Source: an uncultured Treponema sp. (lineage in GTDB: Bacteria; Spirochaetota; Spirochaetia; Treponematales; Treponemataceae). From it: 62,414 nucleotides of DNA. Both the position numbers and the translations under genes were made by a program. Below the pieces are notes generated by a model. That model made no database searches, had not been told where the DNA came from, and saw nothing but the letters and a program-made list of their open reading frames with translations. Of the stretch, positions 41,711 to 49,920 are shown one piece after another. Where the stretch lies: positions 1 to 62,414 of the forward strand of contig CAKZZR010000211.1 of NCBI GenBank assembly GCA_937885475.1. Direction: 5' to 3'. How positions within the stretch are numbered: position 1 is the stretch's first letter; each line of letters opens with the position of its first letter.

Positions 41711-42668
41711 ACGATGCTGAGCTTGACACACTTCTTTCCGCAATAAGTCTTTATTCGTCATTCTTTCTTACGCTGATTGTGTTCAGCTTTGTGTGCTTTA
41801 TTGCGGTTCTGGTGGTGCTTATAAAAAACATCAAGTCGCGCAGGAACCTAAAGGAAAACCGCACGTTTTTGACCGAGACAATCCAGACGCAGGAAGAGGA
41901 GCGTAGCCGGATAAGCGGAGAGCTTCACGACAGCGTTTCGCAGAACATCAAGGCGCTGATTCTGATGCAAAAAGAGGCTCTAGAGCTTGCAGAAAAAACT
42001 TCTGACAAAATCCTGTGCGCAAAGCTGCAAAAAATCATAGAGGCGGAAAAGCAGAACCAAAAGGAGCTTAGAAGCATAATCCAGAACCTTGTGCTTCCAC
42101 CGCTCGAAAACGCACCGTTCAAAAATGTAATAAAGGACACGTGCGAGGCGTTCCAGGAACAGAGCGGAATTCCCTGCAAAGTTTTTATTGCCCCAGACGC
42201 GTCCATTGAAGCATTTAATATAGAAGAAAAGCACCATATCCTGCGCATAATTCAGGAAGCGCTGAACAATTCACGCGTTCATTCAGGCTGCACCGAAACA
42301 AGCGTGATTATCCGAAAGACTGCCACTACAGGCAATTTGCCCGATGCAAAAACTGGGGATTCCGGCGGACAGCAAAAGCTTGCCATAATGATTTTGACGA
42401 CGGAAAAGGTTTTACTGTGCCTGTGCAAAAGGCAGATTTCCGCGTGCGTACTGCCACCACCTCCGCCCACACTGCCACCCACAGCGTAAGCTCAAGCCAC
42501 CAGACCCCGCTCCATTTTGGCATGACCGGCATGGAAATGCGGGCAAAGCTTTTAGGCGGAACGCTCACAATCAGCAGCAGGCTAGATGCCGGAACGGAAG
42601 TGCGGCTGGACTTAGGCTTGGCTAAAATTCTGGCACTTTTATATTTTTTACATCTACGGCCTCAATAA
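41707..42668 (+). pseudogene. Histidine kinase (HisKA_3) with frameshift in the ATPase domain
   Basis: The first part, about 230 residues, has one membrane helix (FLTLIVFSFVCFIAVLVVLI), a HisKA_3 phospho-acceptor helix (EERSRISGELHDSVSQNIKAL, His in GELHDSV) and the N box HILRIIQEALNNSRVHS. At 42391-42396 the frame shifts: GFTVP and the G2-like GMTGMEMRAKLLGGTLTISS continue in another frame to 42668, and DDGKGF is split at the break. The break lies in the G1 box for ATP binding, so kinase activity is probably lost. The tail overlaps the convergent DUF4143 gene. Confidence 0.78.
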
Positions 42669-44022
42669 TGTTTGACTTAGGTTTTTGCGGTAAAAATCCC
42701 AGATAATAAAGAGGATAAGTTGTAAAGCCTTCTCCACCGCCGATATTTGCATCGGCAATTTTTATGGCAGGGTGCGCTCCGTATTTTTTTGCATTGGCAA
42801 TGACAAATTTCATGCTGGTTGCACGGTTATTGGAAGCCTTACATTCAACAATGACAGCTTCCCCATTTTCTTCAAAAAGAAAGTCAAGTTCTGGCGAGCC
42901 GCTTGGGGCATGAAAATAATAAAGCTGTCTTCCTTCCTTTTCAAAAGCTGCGGCTACCATATTTTCTGCAATCGCACCTTTATATGCTCCCAAATCACCG
43001 TCCAGAATTTTTGCAGGAACATCATCACCTAATTGGGAAACCAACAATCCTGTGTCAGAAAAGAAAACCTTAAATTCCCTTGATATTTTTTCCGCTTCAA
43101 GTGGATAATAAATCTGTCTTGTGTTAAATGACCTTACGACAAGTCCTACATCCTCCAAATATTGAAGTCCGTCCGCTTTTTCCGGTGAATGACCTTTTAC
43201 ATCAACAAGGCTGTACTGAAATTTTTTGTATTCTTTTGAAAGCTGGGCAGGAAGGGAGTTCAAGCAGGCTTCGGCACGGAGCTTCAGAGTTTCATTTATT
43301 TTGTCCTTCCCATCTGAATCCTTATAGCGTCCAAAATCATCTTTTATTGAGTTTAAAATCTGCCGTTGAATTTCGCGAACCTGATTCAAGTCATGCGTGG
43401 CAAAAAAACAGTTCACTGCTTCCGGCATTCCACCCACAATCAGGTATTGAAGATAAAGTTTTCTCATGCTTTCGTGCACGGTCTGTTCTATCATGCTTTT
43501 TTCATTGATGGATTTCTGCACATATTCAAAAACCTTTTCATCCATGCCTGTGTTTATAAGAAACTCCCTGAAAGTCAGAGGATGCATTATCATCTGCTCC
43601 TCATAGCCAACAGGAATACCACGCGGATAAGGAGCGCGGAAGCCTTTTACCCCGAGGAAACTGCCCGTACAGATTACATCAAACCTGCCGTCAATATCCC
43701 AATATTTCAGCGAGCTTCTTGCATTGGCACAGTCCTGAATTTCATCCAGAATAAGAAGCGTGTTCTTTGGAATAAAACGAGCCTGCTTTTCCACAGCCGT
43801 AATTGAAAGAACCATCTGATTAACATCAAAATCGCCCTCAAAGGCTTTATGAACAGCGGTATTTTCCCTTAAATCCAGATAAATGCAGCTTTCATAAAAT
43901 TCTTTTCCGAATTGCTTGACAATATAAGTTTTTCCAATCTGGCGGAGTCCACGGATTACAAGCGGATGATGAGTCCTGTTTTTCCATTCAATCAATTCTT
44001 TCCAAATTCTTCTTTCAAGCAT
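42622..44022 (-). CDS. DUF4143-type AAA ATPase
   Basis: 466 residues. Walker A is RGLRQIGKTYIV (23-34), Walker B TLLILDEIQDC, sensor FDVICTGSFLG and arginine-rich YPRGIPVGYEEQM. After the ATPase, a winged-helix region (LPAQLSKEYKKFQYSLVDV) and the DUF4143 nuclease-like end (AIAENMVAAAFEKEG, SPELDFLFEENGEAVIVECKASN) follow. Role unknown in this family, which is common in anaerobes. It is convergent with the kinase and overlaps it by 47 bases, so its 3' end probably arrived by insertion. Two 24-bp direct repeats lie upstream. Confidence 0.82.
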   Translation of the reverse strand: MLERRIWKELIEWKNRTHHPLVIRGLRQIGKTYIVKQFGKEFYESCIYLDLRENTAVHKAFEGDFDVNQMVLSITAVEKQARFIPKNTLLILDEIQDCANARSSLKYWDIDGRFDVICTGSFLGVKGFRAPYPRGIPVGYEEQMIMHPLTFREFLINTGMDEKVFEYVQKSINEKSMIEQTVHESMRKLYLQYLIVGGMPEAVNCFFATHDLNQVREIQRQILNSIKDDFGRYKDSDGKDKINETLKLRAEACLNSLPAQLSKEYKKFQYSLVDVKGHSPEKADGLQYLEDVGLVVRSFNTRQIYYPLEAEKISREFKVFFSDTGLLVSQLGDDVPAKILDGDLGAYKGAIAENMVAAAFEKEGRQLYYFHAPSGSPELDFLFEENGEAVIVECKASNNRATSMKFVIANAKKYGAHPAIKIADANIGGGEGFTTYPLYYLGFLPQKPKSNIIEAVDVKNIKVPEF

Positions 44023-44042
44023 GGGTTAATTGTAATATATTT

Positions 44043-44099
44043 TTGTCATTTTTCAAAGGAATTTAAGGGTAATTCTTGTCATTTTTCAAAGGAATTTAA
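44043..44099. repeat. Two 24-bp direct repeats
   Basis: TTGTCATTTTTCAAAGGAAT, continued by TTAA, occurs at 44043-44066 and again at 44076-44099, a 33-bp period, or about three helical turns. They lie just upstream of the leftward DUF4143 gene and fit paired binding sites of a regulator, probably including its promoter. Confidence 0.6.
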
Positions 44100-44168
44100 T
44101 GATGATTTTTATCTTTTTTAAGAGGAAAAGTGGAGAAAGTGTACCTGTCAAAAATTTTCCTCTAAGAC

Positions 44169-44208
44169 AAGCAATGGCAGAATACGGAATTATGTGCTGC
44201 CATTGCTT
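44169..44208. repeat. 12-bp inverted repeat between asnB and DUF4143 gene
   Basis: AAGCAATGGCAG (44169-44180) is perfectly inverted at 44197-44208. It and a CGAGTTTTG/CAAAACTCG stem at 44252-44275 lie downstream of asnB; without T-runs they are uncertain as terminators. No gene is seen in 44100-44277. Confidence 0.5.
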
Positions 44209-44277
44209 CTTACTCGTCGTTATGCACTCTACGTTCGCTTGCGCTCACTACCGAGTTTTGATTTTGCAAAACTCGCT

Positions 44278-46170
44278 TTAGTTCTTATAAGCGTCATTAT
44301 GAACTCCTGATATTGCCCGTCCACTTGGCTCATCGGCATTTTTCCAGGCGGCATCCCATTCCAGGGCTTTTGCCGTTGAGCATGCGACTCCGGCTTCGTG
44401 CGGAACACAGCGGGCAGCGCTATCGCTTGGGAAAAGGCGGCTGTAGATTTCGCGGTAGTAGTATTCTTCCTTGGTTTTTGGCGGATTAACCGGGAAGCGG
44501 TTCTCGCGGCGGGCAAATTCCGCGTCGCTTACTTTCTCCTCGGTGATTTTTTTGAGGGTGTCTATCCAACTGTAGCCAACGCCGTCAGAAAACTGCTCCT
44601 TCTGCCGCCAGCAGATGCTTTCCGGAAGCAAATCCTCGAACGCCTTGCGCAAAATCCATTTTTCTATACGCTGTTTTTTTTCGGTGGTTGAGCCTGTCGA
44701 AACCACCATTGGGATATTCATCTTGTCGCTCGGGTTCAAGCCCATTGCAACGTCAATAAAATCCTTGTCCAAAAACGGAACGCGCCCCTCAACGCCCCAC
44801 GCCATAAGGCTCTTGTTTGCACGAAGACAGTCGTACAGGTGAAGCTTGCTCATCTTGCGCACAAGCTCTTCGTGGAATTCCCTGGCGTTCGGTGCCTTGT
44901 GAAAATACAGGTAGCCGCCAAAAAGCTCGTCGCTTCCCTCGCCGCTAAGAACCATCTTTATTCCCATAGATTTTATCACGCGTGCCAAAAGGTACATAGG
45001 CGTGCTTGCCCGCACCGTGGTAATGTCGTATGTCTCAATGTGGTAGATTACGTCCGGAAGCGCGTCCAACGCCTCCTGAATCGTAAAATGCACCTCGTGG
45101 TGAACCGTTCCTATATAGTCGGCCGCCTTTTTTGCCGCAATCAGGTCAGGCGAGCCTTCCAAGCCTACCGCAAAACTGTGCAGCTGAGGCCACCATGCGC
45201 TTTCCTTGCTGTCAGTCTCAACCCTTTTCTTGCTGAATTTCTGCGTGATTGCCGCGATTATCGACGAATCAAGCCCTCCCGAAAGCAGCACGCCGTACGG
45301 AACGTCGCTCATAAGCTGGCTTTTTACTGCTTCCTCCAAGCCGTTCCTGACCTTCTCTATGACGCTCGGGTTTATGACCTCGCCCTTGTCGTCCGTCGCG
45401 CGCGGCGCGGATTTTACGCTGTCAAAGCTTTCCCAGTTGCGATGATACCATTTTACAGTGGAAGGGGAAGTCTCCCCTTGCGGTCGCACTTCGTTGCGCC
45501 CTATCCCCTCTGCGGGCTCACTCGCCGCCCTGCGATGTTTGCCTAGCAAACTCGATTTCAACGCCTGCTCCGATTTCGCTCCTGAATACAAATAGCTTCC
45601 GTTCGGGAATTCCTCTATGGTCTGGCAGTCGCTCTCAAGCGCCTTAAGCTCGCTTGCAACGTAGTAGCGGCCGGCCTTGTCCCATCCTTGGTAAAGCGGA
45701 ATCACGCCGATTTCGTCGCGGGCAATCAGATAACAGTCGTTCTCGCTGTCGTAAAGAGCGAACGCAAAAATGCCTGAAAGCTCCTCTATCATTGCGGTAA
45801 AATCGCCGGTCGCGCGGTATTTTTTGTATAGCGGGATTATGACCTCGCAGTCGCTCCCCGTCTTGAACTGATATTTTCCGTCAAACTGGGCGCGCAAGGT
45901 CTTGTGGTTGTAAATCTCGCCGTTTGCTGCAAGGATGATTTTTCCGTCGTCGCTCACAAGCGGCTGCTTTCCGCTCAAAGGGTCAACTATGCTGAGCCTC
46001 TCGTGGCTAAGGATTGCGTTCTCGCCCGTGTAGACTCCGCTCCAGTCCGGCCCGCGGTGGCGGATCCTCTTACTCATCTCCAGAACCTGCGCCCTAAGCT
46101 CCTCCTTCAACCCTTCCGCAATCGGCTTACCCCCCGACGACAAATCAAAGCAACCTACGAATCCACACAT
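44278..46170 (-). CDS. asnB: Asparagine synthase B
   Basis: 630 residues. Cys2 (MCGFVGCFD) is the glutaminase nucleophile; NGEIYNHKTLR, GDFTAMIEELSGIFAFALYD and the synthetase loop LLSGGLDSSIIAA (PP-loop) are intact, as are GEGSDELFGGYLYF and GRVPFLDKDFID. It makes asparagine from aspartate, glutamine and ATP. Two segments are not part of the family: residues about 203-236, translated from a GC-rich repeat (KHRRAASEPAEG), and residues about 488-495 (VVSTGSTT), from the palindromic 23-bp repeat also found in aspS. The C-terminal 40 residues, rich in A and E, are extended too. Confidence 0.93.
   Translation of the reverse strand: MCGFVGCFDLSSGGKPIAEGLKEELRAQVLEMSKRIRHRGPDWSGVYTGENAILSHERLSIVDPLSGKQPLVSDDGKIILAANGEIYNHKTLRAQFDGKYQFKTGSDCEVIIPLYKKYRATGDFTAMIEELSGIFAFALYDSENDCYLIARDEIGVIPLYQGWDKAGRYYVASELKALESDCQTIEEFPNGSYLYSGAKSEQALKSSLLGKHRRAASEPAEGIGRNEVRPQGETSPSTVKWYHRNWESFDSVKSAPRATDDKGEVINPSVIEKVRNGLEEAVKSQLMSDVPYGVLLSGGLDSSIIAAITQKFSKKRVETDSKESAWWPQLHSFAVGLEGSPDLIAAKKAADYIGTVHHEVHFTIQEALDALPDVIYHIETYDITTVRASTPMYLLARVIKSMGIKMVLSGEGSDELFGGYLYFHKAPNAREFHEELVRKMSKLHLYDCLRANKSLMAWGVEGRVPFLDKDFIDVAMGLNPSDKMNIPMVVSTGSTTEKKQRIEKWILRKAFEDLLPESICWRQKEQFSDGVGYSWIDTLKKITEEKVSDAEFARRENRFPVNPPKTKEEYYYREIYSRLFPSDSAARCVPHEAGVACSTAKALEWDAAWKNADEPSGRAISGVHNDAYKN
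44684..44706. repeat. 23-bp palindromic repeat inside asnB
   Basis: The same 23 bases as in aspS (24452-24474), in the opposite orientation. It adds VVSTGSTT to the enzyme in frame. Confidence 0.9.
45461..45560. repeat. GC-rich repeat inside asnB
   Basis: About 100 bases of palindromic, GC-rich sequence (AAGGGGA..TCCCCTT at one end) translated as residues about 203-236 of AsnB, a position where other AsnB proteins have no insert. Same type as intergenic repeats in this window, but no second copy was found. Confidence 0.6.
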
Positions 46171-46194
46171 AATTACAATAGCAAAACCGTTAAG

Positions 46195-46224
46195 AAAAAT
46201 AATTTTCCGCAGAAAATTATTTTT
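46195..46224 (-). repeat. Hairpin before asnB, possible attenuator
   Basis: AAAAATAATTTTC pairs perfectly (13 bp) around a CGCA loop. On the coding strand of asnB a T-run follows, about 20 bases before the ATG, so it might stop transcription into asnB. Being AU-rich it would be a weak terminator. Confidence 0.35.
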
Positions 46225-46255
46225 TAGGTTTTACACACCTCCATTTCTAAGCGTT

Positions 46256-46448
46256 GATAGGAAACTCGTTAAAAAAATTGCAAGCAGTGCGCAGCAATTT
46301 TTAGAGTTTACTTTAGGTCAGAAAAAAAACGTTAAAAATTGGATTTTCCCACGGAAAAATCCAATTTAGGTTTTTACCTGCAATCGGCACCGTGGTTAAT
46401 AGGAGATTCGTTTAAAAAATTGCGAGCAGTGCGCAGCAATTTTTAGAA
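46256..46448. repeat. Tandem imperfect repeats with hairpins upstream of asnB
   Basis: A 51-bp unit at 46256-46306 recurs at 46398-46448 with six differences; each holds an AAAAATTGC/GCAATTTTT stem. Between them, 46336-46367 forms a 12-bp stem (AAATTGGATTTT). The two halves of the intergenic region therefore have the same plan: long hairpin, AGG-TTTT-AC, repeat. No gene is seen in 46171-46639. Confidence 0.6.
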
Positions 46449-46488
46449 TCTTCCAATCTTAAACGTCTTCCGTAACCCCCATTCAAAA

Positions 46489-46541
46489 ATAAAAAGGCGC
46501 CCGCCTAAAAGCACATGATATGCCCTTAGGCAGACGCCTTC
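46489..46541 (-). terminator. Terminator of the radical SAM/pro operon
   Basis: On the minus strand AGGCGTCTGCCTAA pairs, with two mismatches, with TTAGGCGGGCGCCT and is followed by TTTTTA. It lies about 100 bases after the radical SAM stop. Confidence 0.65.
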
Positions 46542-46639
46542 GTCTGATGTCTATGTTATAAAATAATTATGCGTTTTGGTCAATGGGCGCGCACAAGAGC
46601 TGCCAAACAATATCCCACAGCCACGCAAGCTGCGCCTCA

Positions 46640-49126
46640 TCACAAGGCGCACAAGCCCTTGCCACGTAGCTCAAAAAAAAGTTTTTCGCCAAGAACAGGC
46701 ATCAAGCGTTCAGCGCAAAATTCCGTGCGCTCAGCAGAATAGCGTGCCGCGCTTATTTCCAAAAGCGCCGTGCAAACCTTTTGAGCAACCTTCTTAGGCA
46801 CGTCCGCATATAAAAGTTCGCCCATGTACGACCAGCACAACTGCGTGCCGCCGCCGCTGCAAGCAAGCACAAGTGGTGCGCCGCCCAACCACACAAAGCG
46901 CCGGCTCGGCTCAGGCCTTGCGCAAAAGGCGGCATCACGCTTCTGCTCATATTTTTGTATCAGCCGCTCCACAAAATCGCCCGGAATGGACGGTCGCGGC
47001 ATCTTAAACGGAAAGAACGATTCCACCGGCTTTTTAAGTTTTTCGCCGTGCATCCAAAGCGCAAGCGCACCATTCAATGGCGCGGAATATTTTTCGCTGC
47101 GCTCCTGTCCCTTGAACGGAACATCGTTTTCTGCAAACTGCGTTTTTTTGCGCGGCAAGGGCTGCAAGTCCGGGTGCAATCCCGCTTCCCATTCCTTGTA
47201 AACCGTAGAATGAAGTGTAAGCGAAAAGCGGTGCCAGAACGCGGAATCCAAAAGTCCGGCGGCAAACAGCTGGCGCAGCGTTTCCATGGAATCAATCAAA
47301 TCCTGCTCGCTTTGATTCCAAAATCCAAAAATCATATATGAATGCACAAGGATTCCGGCTTCCTTAAACGCGCAGCACGCGGCAACAATGTTTTCCATGT
47401 CGGTTCCCTTGTTAACGGACGAAAGCCCTGTTCCGGTCGCAATCTCAATTCCACCGGAAACTGCCGTAAGCCCGCCGAACGAAAGCAAATCGGCAAGGTC
47501 GCGCGTAAAGGTCTTTTCAAAGCGGATATTGCCCCACCACGTAAGCCGCCGGAACGTCGGCATGGTCGCTCTTTGTGTATCAGCGCAGTTCAAAAGCGCA
47601 AAATGCTTCATGGCTGTCGGCGGACACGCCTCGTCCACAAAATGAATGCCGAACACGCCCGCGCGTACTGCCTGCGCGTGTATTCCATCGTAAAAACGCG
47701 CTATGTCCGTTGCGCAAAAGTCCTTTATGTAATCAAGCGAGGTGTCGCAGAATGCGCAGCGATGCCAATAGCAGCCGTGCGCCATATACGCTTTTATCCA
47801 TGAGCCATCGTTCCAAATGCGGTGCATTGGGTTTGTGTCGTCGGCAAGTCGCGGGTAACGCGTAAAATCAATCTGCGAAAAATCCGGAACCAGAGCGCGT
47901 ATTATGTCATGCTCCGCCGCGCAAAGTGAGCGCGCTTTTTGTGAATCCGCGTCCAATGGAAAAATGATTTTGTCGCCACAGGCATATTTTATGCCGTAAA
48001 ATTCGTCGCCGTTCAGAATGGAACAAAGCGCGTTCTCATGCCCGCCCTGTACCAGCGCTTCCGTCAGTTTTTCAAAAAGATGAATGTAGCTTCCGTAGCC
48101 CTTGTCGTAGCTTAAAAAATGACAATACTTGAACAAGCGCGGTTCCGCAATTGACCGAAGCTCGGTGTTTATGTAGCCGCCGCCAAAGGCAATAAGCGCA
48201 TTTTTTTCAAAAAATGGAATGGAGCGGATTGTCCTTGCCGTAAACAAGGCCGCCTCAAAACATCCCGGAAACGGAACGGAAACACAGAACAGCGCAGGCT
48301 CCGCCTGATACTCATGGCACACCGCCTGAACAATCGGCGCATAAAAATCGTTCAGAATCGGAGAATCAAGCCCCGATTCCGCCTGATCAAAGGTGGCGGT
48401 GCTTACCGCAAGATGTTCAGCATAGCGGATAAGCGAAAAATTACTGTCGTATACGCTTGAAATGTAATCGGCAAGGTCGGCAAGTGCAAGGCTCGCAAGA
48501 ATCTTGGAATCGTCGGCACACACATCGCGCTGCAATGATGCCAAAAAGCCTTCCATTCGCGCACCACGAGGCGCATGAGCCGAGCGAATAAATTCGTGGG
48601 CAAACTCCGCGCCAGAAATGCGCTTAGCCGCAGCACAAAAAGCAGATTGCGCGTCCTCATCGTAAGCCCTTGCATCTGCCGCGCCATCCACGCCTTCCGT
48701 TTTTGCGCAGGCACAAGTTCCTGCACTCGCGGCTACCGCGTCCGCGCCGCTTACACCCGGACACACAATCGAAACGATTATGTCTATCCAGTTCTGCCAC
48801 AGCTCCGCTTGCGAAACAAAGCGCCTAAGCTGGAACGCGGAATTGTCGTCGCCTTGCCGTTCAAAAGCGTCGGCACGGCAAAGCGCCTCGTTCATAGACT
48901 GCTCAAAAATGCGACGCAAGCCCGAGCGGCAAAAAATAGCATGAAACAGTTCATTGCTCAAATCAAGCCAGCGGACGCAACCTTCAAGATGGTGCCGTTT
49001 GTACAAATCCTTAAAAAAGGAAATAAGATATGCGCCGCTCGGATACGGCGTGTTAAGCTGTACAAGCGGCGGCTGAATTATAATGGTATTCAGAACAGGT
49101 TTTGCACCGGTCAAATTATTTTCCAA
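46640..49126 (-). CDS. B12-binding-like radical SAM protein
   Basis: 828 residues. The N-terminus (NTIIIQPPLVQLNTPYPSGA) resembles the cobalamin-binding fold of class B radical SAM proteins. At about residue 450 AHGCYWHRCAFCDTS offers the cluster cysteines as C-x4-C-x2-C rather than the classical C-x3-C-x2-C; GGIEIATGTGLSSVNKGTD and GILVHSYMIFGFWNQSE follow as in B12-type radical SAM enzymes. Substrate unknown. The start overlaps the end of proC by eleven bases, so it is in the same transcript as the proline genes, which does not prove a link in function. Residues 130-200 (AAASAGTCACAKTEG...) are low in complexity. Confidence 0.75.
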   Translation of the reverse strand: MENNLTGAKPVLNTIIIQPPLVQLNTPYPSGAYLISFFKDLYKRHHLEGCVRWLDLSNELFHAIFCRSGLRRIFEQSMNEALCRADAFERQGDDNSAFQLRRFVSQAELWQNWIDIIVSIVCPGVSGADAVAASAGTCACAKTEGVDGAADARAYDEDAQSAFCAAAKRISGAEFAHEFIRSAHAPRGARMEGFLASLQRDVCADDSKILASLALADLADYISSVYDSNFSLIRYAEHLAVSTATFDQAESGLDSPILNDFYAPIVQAVCHEYQAEPALFCVSVPFPGCFEAALFTARTIRSIPFFEKNALIAFGGGYINTELRSIAEPRLFKYCHFLSYDKGYGSYIHLFEKLTEALVQGGHENALCSILNGDEFYGIKYACGDKIIFPLDADSQKARSLCAAEHDIIRALVPDFSQIDFTRYPRLADDTNPMHRIWNDGSWIKAYMAHGCYWHRCAFCDTSLDYIKDFCATDIARFYDGIHAQAVRAGVFGIHFVDEACPPTAMKHFALLNCADTQRATMPTFRRLTWWGNIRFEKTFTRDLADLLSFGGLTAVSGGIEIATGTGLSSVNKGTDMENIVAACCAFKEAGILVHSYMIFGFWNQSEQDLIDSMETLRQLFAAGLLDSAFWHRFSLTLHSTVYKEWEAGLHPDLQPLPRKKTQFAENDVPFKGQERSEKYSAPLNGALALWMHGEKLKKPVESFFPFKMPRPSIPGDFVERLIQKYEQKRDAAFCARPEPSRRFVWLGGAPLVLACSGGGTQLCWSYMGELLYADVPKKVAQKVCTALLEISAARYSAERTEFCAERLMPVLGEKLFFELRGKGLCAL

Positions 49127-49907
49127 GCTCAGCGGATTTTTCGCATGCGGCGGTAACGGCCTTTATTACGGCGCTTCTGAAACCGTTTTCTTCAAGGGCG
49201 GCAACGCCTTCTATTGTAGTGCCGGCTGGCGAGGTAACGCTGTCCTTTAAGGCTCCTGGGTGCTTTCCTGTCTCAAGAACCAAAGAAGCGGACCCTTTTA
49301 CCGTCTGGGCGGCGTAAATATATGCCTGGGCGCGTGGCATTCCGCAGCGAACGGCGGCATCTGCCAATGCTTCTATGAACATGAACACGAATGCCGGTCC
49401 GGAACCGCTTACCGCAGTAACGCAGTCCATCAGCTTTTCAGGAACAATCTCTACCTTTCCTGCTGCCTCAAGAATTGATTTTGCGGTTTTCTGCTCGTCT
49501 TCAGAAATGTTTTCTTTAAAGGTCATTGCCGTCATTCCTTCTGCAATCTGCGCCGGAACATTTGGCATTATGCGTATGAATCGGGCTTTTGGTGCAAGGC
49601 TTTCAAGCTTTTCAATTTTTACGCCGGCTGCCATGGAAATCACTACGGCATCAGAAGGAATGGAATCCTTTATCTCGTCAAAAACCTCTTTAAGAAAAGC
49701 AGGCTTTACCGCAATGAAAATATATTTTGCGCCGCTTATGGCTTTTGTGTTCGTTTCTGCAACTTGGCAGCCATTTTCTGAGGCAAACTTTTTGGCAGCC
49801 TCGATAAATTTGTCTGTAACGCAAATTTCATTTGCGTCAAATTTTTTGCAAACGCCGCGCATTATAGCGCCGCCCATTGCACCAGTTCCAATACAAGCAA
49901 TTTTCAT
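49116..49907 (-). CDS. proC: Pyrroline-5-carboxylate reductase
   Basis: 263 residues. The NAD(P) loop is IACIGTGAMGGAIMRGV; FIAVKPAFLKEV, RIMPNVPAQIAEG, AVSGSGPAFVFMFIEALADAAVR and SPAGTTIEGVAALE are the ProC blocks. It makes the last step of proline synthesis. It lies downstream of proA and proB in the same direction, 13 bases after proB, and its end overlaps the radical SAM gene. Complete; typical length. Confidence 0.94.
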   Translation of the reverse strand: MKIACIGTGAMGGAIMRGVCKKFDANEICVTDKFIEAAKKFASENGCQVAETNTKAISGAKYIFIAVKPAFLKEVFDEIKDSIPSDAVVISMAAGVKIEKLESLAPKARFIRIMPNVPAQIAEGMTAMTFKENISEDEQKTAKSILEAAGKVEIVPEKLMDCVTAVSGSGPAFVFMFIEALADAAVRCGMPRAQAYIYAAQTVKGSASLVLETGKHPGALKDSVTSPAGTTIEGVAALEENGFRSAVIKAVTAACEKSAELGK

Positions 49908-49920
49908 AATTCCTCCATAA

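Noticed and set aside
44043..44099. CRISPR array
   Set aside because: Only two repeats with a 9-base gap and no cas genes.
46171..46460. T-box leader of asnB
   Set aside because: No T-box sequence or specifier loop could be found; hairpins are AU-rich.
48575..49156. Plus-strand frame opposite the radical SAM start
   Set aside because: Basic, motif-free translation opposite a conserved gene; no promoter.
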